NCBI GenBank assembly: GCA_036971715.1
Contig: JAVHJL010000009.1
Location: forward strand, 310,001-374,000
Direction: 5' to 3'
DNA length: 64,000 bases
From: Arthrobotrys musiformis
Taxonomy: Eukaryota; Ascomycota; Orbiliomycetes; Orbiliales; Orbiliaceae
In this document: in pieces, positions 58,921-64,000 of the stretch
How the letters are laid out: each line of letters starts with the position of its first letter
Position numbering within the stretch: the stretch's first letter is position 1
Notes under the pieces: model-generated
Database searches by the model: none
Told to the model about the DNA's origin: nothing
Seen by the model: the letters and a program-made list of their open reading frames with translations, nothing else
Translations under genes and position numbers: made by a program

Positions 58921-60381
58921 TCAATACTGACCAACCAAGTTCCTCAGCCACGAAGGTGGGTAAGGTACATCCCCAACTCTGTTCGCGTCTCGCAGAACGT
59001 GCCGGAAATTGCGCTCCCAGCATTTAAACCAATCCGCCAGATTCACCAGATGCTGTTCTAGATTGTACGGATCGTCTGGGGAGTCGGGTTCGGACGAAGA
59101 TGAGCCGTCGCCGTCATCGTCGCCGCCGTCGTCGTCTGGAGCTTCTACTTGTATAGGGGGGTTAGCGACTGGTTCTTCATCGTCCTCTTCATCCCCTTCT
59201 GAGTCTGTTAGGTCGCGGCGTTTTATGGCGTTATTGACGTTGTTCGTGTTGGTATTGGCGTCAGTGGTTGGTAGAATAACTGGGTTTTGGACTTGCGGTT
59301 GCTGTACCTGTGGTTGCTGTATCTGTGGCTGCTGTACCTGTGGCTGCTGTGCCTGTGGTTGCTGTACCTGTAGTTGCTGTACCTGTAGTTGCTGTACCTG
59401 TGGTTGTGGTGGCATTAGCTGGAAATGTGGTGGTGGCGGCGGTGCTCTTATCAAGGGTACTCGGAATCTCTGCATTCTCTGCAGGTCCTGTCTCTGATGA
59501 TGCGCTCTAATCCATTTTTCTATATCTGCTTCCTCAGCGGGGTATATTTGAGGATCCCGGTTGAAGAATAAAGCATCATAACCCGGTCCGTTCATCTTCT
59601 CCTTCGCCCAGGGGATCAAATTCTCCATTGCTCTGCGACATTGGAAAGCATATTTATAAATAGACTGTGCTTTCTTAATAAACTGTTTCCGTCCGTCGCT
59701 ATCGTAGTATATCATGGCTTTCCCGTCTTCCCACACCGATTTACCGTTGTTCAAAGCCAGACTCAACGCATCGCGGTTCCTGGCCGGGCGTGCCATATAG
59801 GGGGTATCATGCCCGGGGGTGTAATATATGAAATGGAAAAAATCCACAAACGTAGCTTTCTGATCGTGTAAGAATTGCCCGAGGTTCTGGAGTCTGGTGC
59901 CGACTTCGACGAATCTATCCCCTCTGGCATTATCGAAGCGTTCAAGGATCTGGGTTCGCTAGGCCACGGTGGTGGTGGGTTGTCGTAGGTTTAGGGTTAC
60001 GTCCCTCAATCTCGTTATTGCGAGTAGGAGGGTTTCGATCATGGCGGATAAAGATTCCCAGGAGCTGTAGACGGCGCAGGAGGATTGAATGTATCCCTTT
60101 GTGAAGTCGATTTCGTAGCCTAGGTCGTTGAGGTGGCGGGCTTCGCGGAGGAGATAGCGGTTCCAGGAGGGATCGACGGGGAGTTTGAGGGTTTCGCCGG
60201 AGACGCTGGTGTATTGTTAGGATATATGTGCCATTTTAATTTACCCTTGCTTCCTTCCTTTGTATGGGAGGATAAGAGAAGGGGTAAGATGGGAGACTTA
60301 CGAGGTGATGACTACAGAAGAGAGGAGGGGGTGCGCCCAAATACTCGGGCTAATGCCTGCGAGGGCGTATACGAACCTCAT
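58921..60381 (-). CDS. Secreted acidic protein with PQVQQ repeats
   Basis: Proposed exons 60381-60302, 60205-60001 and 59958-58921 (minus strand), about 440 residues. Residues 1-26 look like a signal peptide (MRFVYALAGISPSIWAHPLL). Residues about 27-235 look helical (SWNRYLLREARHLNDLGYEI, RFVEVGTRLQNLGQFLHDQK, IYKYAFQCRRAMENLIPWAK). Then comes a proline/glutamine minisatellite and an acidic stretch (DSEGDEEDDEE, DDDGGDDDGDGSSSSEPDSP). Exons 2 and 3 are in the same frame, separated by 42 bases that end in an in-frame TAG. I treat these as a very short intron (donor GTAACC), but a genuine nonsense codon is possible. Family not recognised. Confidence 0.55.
59286..59405. repeat. 15-bp coding minisatellite (PQVQQ)
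   Basis: About eight degenerate copies of a 15-base unit (CTGTGGTTGCTGTAC-like on plus), coding QPQVQ/QLQVQ/QPQAQ/QPQIQ pentapeptides in the minus-strand secreted protein. The unit keeps frame, so copy-number change would lengthen or shorten the protein without frameshift. Confidence 0.8.
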
Positions 60382-63300
60382 GATTCTATGAATACTATAT
60401 CTCTATAAACGGCTATAGGTCACTACAGTCGTGTCGACAGGCATGTATACGGAAGCACGTGGTGTTACACCCTCGTCATCCATTCCAATGACCAAGGAGA
60501 ACACGCACCGCATCAATTCGGCCCGCAGAGCCATGGCGAGCGCGGTAGCTCTGGTTTTTCCGTATTTGAGAAGATAAACGGTTCGTGCGGGGGATTACCC
60601 TCGTTTTGCCTTTGGGCGCCGGGCATACTTGAGAACAGATCGAGTGAACCGTGGATCCATGGACTCTACTATATTACTCGAGTAGACGTCGCCGTGCATA
60701 ATTGCCTCGTACTTCGGTGGGTTAGAAAGAGGCTAGAATGTATAAGATACGAAATCTTGTCTGAGAACGGCCAATCAAGGCTGTGTATATGACATGAGGC
60801 ACGAGAATTAGAAGACTCATGGTTATGAGGCTAAATATAAGGATCCAGATGTTGCGTTGGGTGTGTGGTATATTCCGCCCCAACCCTTTCCTAAAGGACC
60901 TTTCTCTTCTCTCTCGACTCGAGCCGACTCGACGGGAATATACGGCCAAAAAAGCATCTCAATCTCACGCATCGCCGCAGTTTGCCCATGTTATCCCGGA
61001 ACAAGTTTGCCTTCTACACGGTATCTATATCTTTATCTACCGTGTAAGCAATCAAGCATGCGGCACACCCAGCAGCAGGTACGAATATCGGAAAGGTGTG
61101 TGTGATATCGATATTAAACTTTTCCAACTCTTGAGCTCTTGGCTGCGGTCGTATAAATTATAAATTGCCCTCCCCTCTTTCCCCTCTCGCTCTTCCCTTT
61201 CCCGGCATTTAAATCTTGTTCTCGCAGGATCATTTCTTCGTTTTTCTTTCCCCCCTTCTTCTTGTTTCCTAACCTTTCCCCTTTCCCCGCCGCCGCCGGC
61301 ATCTAACTATCTTTCCACAACCACACATTATGCCGAGCATGCGTGTTCATTGCTCACTAACTACTTAGCTAGCTATGACCTTTTCCCTCTTTTTCTTTTG
61401 TCAACCTTTGTAATGTTTTCCCCCGCGAAGGCTTCTGACCTATCAGAGGTGTGTTGATTGCCCACGATTTTTTCTTAAAAAATTTATCCAAAGTCCAATA
61501 CACGTTTACTCCGGGATCAAATCGAGACCGAAAGAAATAAAAGAAAAGAAGAATTTAGCTCCCTCTCTTTTTTCTTTCCACTCTTTGACCTGGTTCCCCC
61601 CACTCACAAATACTTGAAGTATAATTCCTTGGGAAAGAAAAAAAACCCCCATACATAAAGAAACCAGCCGGAAACGGCGCAAGACATTATCAGTCTACAT
61701 CATATCGAAATACATTTCCCTCACACAAACGAGGGGAAAAAAAATTCTTTTCCCAAGGAATTATTTCAAGTTAAAGGGGAACAGGTGAAAAGAAGTGGAT
61801 GAGGATTTTTTTCTTCTATTCTTTCTTATTTTTTTTGGACTTGGTTATTTTTCCGGAGTAGGTATATTGTATCGCGGATGATCAACACACCCCTGATAGA
61901 TTGCTGCTTTGGCCGTTGGTACCGGAGACGGTATGGGGGTTTATACTATTACTATCGTATTTAGTGTGTGGATTATGATATTACTGGTCTAGAGTCTGCC
62001 GGTGATTGGTTTTGGTTCGAGAGTCTTCAACCGTTCGTAGGCGTATTCAGCCCTACCCACCCATATTCCAGCAAATACCTTCCCCCCTCTTCCTCTCAGG
62101 ACGAAAATATTGTACCGCCCAAACCTTCCGTATCAAGAAGTATTCCAGCTCAATATAGTCTGTGATGCAAAAGCTCGTGAGCAAATGCTGTGTAATACGC
62201 ACGGTATCAGCTCTTCCTTGCAGCAGCTCATTGGCAATTAACGGGCGGGATGTTCCAGTCGAATCGGATTTTTACACCTTTTTTTTGTTTCCTGTTTTTT
62301 TTTTTACTGCCGTTGGTGGTACACTTTTACCATGTGGTTGGAGGTTGGAACCATGTGCTTGTATTCACAATTCGCAGTCGGAGGGGAGGGTTTTTACGTC
62401 CGCATCTCCGGTTGTATCACATCATAGGTATGGGTAACTCGGTATACGCGGTAAATGTAGAATAGAATTTATAAGTTACCACAGGATTAGAAATTGTAAT
62501 ATGGTCCGCAGCTGTGGTGTTTTGGGGGCAGGTTTAGGCTTGCCGATACCATCTTTTTCCTTTGGAACGTTTGAAACGGGTTCGGTTGTGACGAAAGCGT
62601 CAGCGGGGGGGTAAAAAGGATTACTTTCTTTCTGACTTTTAACTTGAAGAATTTCAGTTTCATGGAGATCTCGAGAAGTTCTTTGAGGTGTGGATTTATT
62701 GTTACGGGATATGAGGGACGAAACAGGTGATCCTTAAGGGCGTTTGAGGTTTTGCCATGCTGATTGCTGTGGTTTAGTATGCTGTAATAGCTAGGATATT
62801 TATGCCAGATGTATTTTCCTTAGGTTCTTGGAAGAAACAACGGCTAAAATTACCCTTCTGATAATGTTCTTGTGAGGGCATGAAAGAGCTTCTAGCTCAA
62901 ATTTTCAAGCTTGGAGCTCGATGCTTAGCGCTGGTTTTCCAGAGCTCATGGTAGTTGTAGATGGTCTTTGATCGTTTATGCTAACTGGTTCATCAGATGA
63001 TTTCCTAGATCATATGTGGGGATTTGAGCAGCTAAGGTAGCTATTTCGGCTAGAGATTTTTTGGATGAGGAAGTTGGGATTTTAGATGCTAGTTTCATTC
63101 CTTTTGTTCGCCTTTTTGCTTGGCTTCGAAGGCTTTGTTACCTGCTCGTGAAGTACAGACTTCGAGTCGAGCTCGATGCTGCAGTTCCCTTACTTTGACG
63201 CCAGTTGCCGTTCATCCATGAATCCATATTAGAAATCTACATCACAAGCTCGCCTCTATCAGACGCTTCGCGAATTATAACAAATGAAATAAAAAAAGAA

Positions 63301-64000
63301 GTGGGGAAAAAAAATTGGAAAAAAAGAGGCTGCTGTAAGGGACCTTCCTTTGGGAGATGTGTTGAAACCGGGACAACCGCCGAAGACCTTTTTGGCGGGC
63401 GCGCGGAATATGCCATCTGCGCTGTGAATGGTCTCTTGGCCTTTTGTGAATTGGAGTTGCAGGAGTTCAAACATTTTTTAATGATTTTTTGGAAGAGAAA
63501 GGAAGTGGTACTCCGAGATTCCGGGGGGATCTGGAGGGACCCTTTTTTATTTTATTTTATTTTATTAATTATTGAGATAGGCGATATAGATATGTCTACT
63601 TATCAAACATATTAAATCTAGAGGGCGGCGGAAGTTGGTGATGTGAAGTGATATTGGCGTATATCGCCATCATCCGTTTGAACCCGGGCGTTTCCTCTAT
63701 CTCCAAGCAAACACAAACCTCGGCTTTCTTCTCAATAGGAAGGGGGAAGGAAAAGCAAAGGCGAATAGGCGTTTTCCCACAGGCCGGGTTTTGCGCCGGT
63801 AAGCTCTGGTTTTGGTGGAGAGGTATCTACTTGGAGTAGTTTTGCGGAATCTTCGGAAAAAAAGACTGGCTGGGTTGGAAACAAGGAGGTTCAAGCCATA
63901 TGGCTTTTTTGTCACTAGACTGGATTACTGGATTACTGGATTTTATTGGTTCGTTTTTTGGGTATACGAACAGATGGCAACAGTGTTATCGATAGTAGTA
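60382..64000. other. Long region without a supported gene
   Basis: 3.6 kb. Open frames (for example near 60819-61163, 62162-62465 and 63205-63615) are short, often T/F-rich and lack fungal splice or family support. The part from about 61160 to 61310 is strongly pyrimidine-rich, like a promoter or leader. It may be the long upstream or 5' UTR region of a gene beyond the window edge. No tRNA or rRNA gene recognised. Confidence 0.5.

Overview
The window is nuclear DNA of a filamentous ascomycete (Pezizomycotina). Most genes are cut by short GT-AG introns (about 42-150 bases) with CTRAC/CTAAC-like branch points. Promoters are pyrimidine-rich, intergenic spaces are 0.4-3.6 kb, and the gene set is typical of the group: a Git3-type GPCR, a Goodbye/NB-ARC/TPR NLR, 2EXR/F-box-like proteins and a homogentisate cluster. 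The species cannot be named from the sequence alone. About 27 protein genes can be supported. All exon coordinates below were worked out by hand from splice signals and reading-frame continuity.

Layout. 0.1-7.2 kb: a secreted LVIVD-repeat protein, two orphan membrane proteins and an orphan minus-strand gene. 8.5-13.3 kb: DAHP synthase (first step of aromatic amino-acid synthesis), then a divergent pair, mitoribosomal protein mL50 and a CDK11/PITSLRE kinase, sharing a promoter of about 140 bases. 14-21 kb: a small signal-peptide/TM protein, a GPCR and a DUF5672 glycosyltransferase-like protein. 21.4-36.8 kb: a homogentisate (Phe/Tyr catabolism) cluster with fumarylacetoacetase, maleylacetoacetate isomerase (carrying an apparent +1 frameshift in a C8 tract), homogentisate 1,2-dioxygenase, a TTC36-family TPR protein and 4-hydroxyphenylpyruvate dioxygenase. 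Two adjacent paralogous 2EXR-like genes and an 87-residue orphan lie inside it. 37.1-38.6 kb: a non-coding stretch with about 14 copies of a 30-bp motif on both strands, three 75-bp tandem units and a perfect 28-bp palindrome. 39.5-43.3 kb: an orphan membrane protein and a divergent geranylgeranyl-diphosphate-synthase-like gene. 44-54 kb: an RRM protein, an orphan Q-rich protein, cytochrome c heme lyase, TAF4 and a Pex22-like protein. 54.7-60.4 kb: an NLR with an N-terminal Goodbye domain and seven TPRs, and a secreted acidic Q-repeat protein. 60.4-64 kb: no convincing gene.

How the genes work together. HPPD makes homogentisate, HGO opens the ring to maleylacetoacetate, MAAI isomerises it and FAH splits fumarylacetoacetate into fumarate and acetoacetate. 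The TTC36 homologue is divergently paired with HPPD. Since mammalian TTC36 acts on HPD stability, this is the most informative association in the window. No Zn2Cys6 regulator of the HmgR kind is visible.
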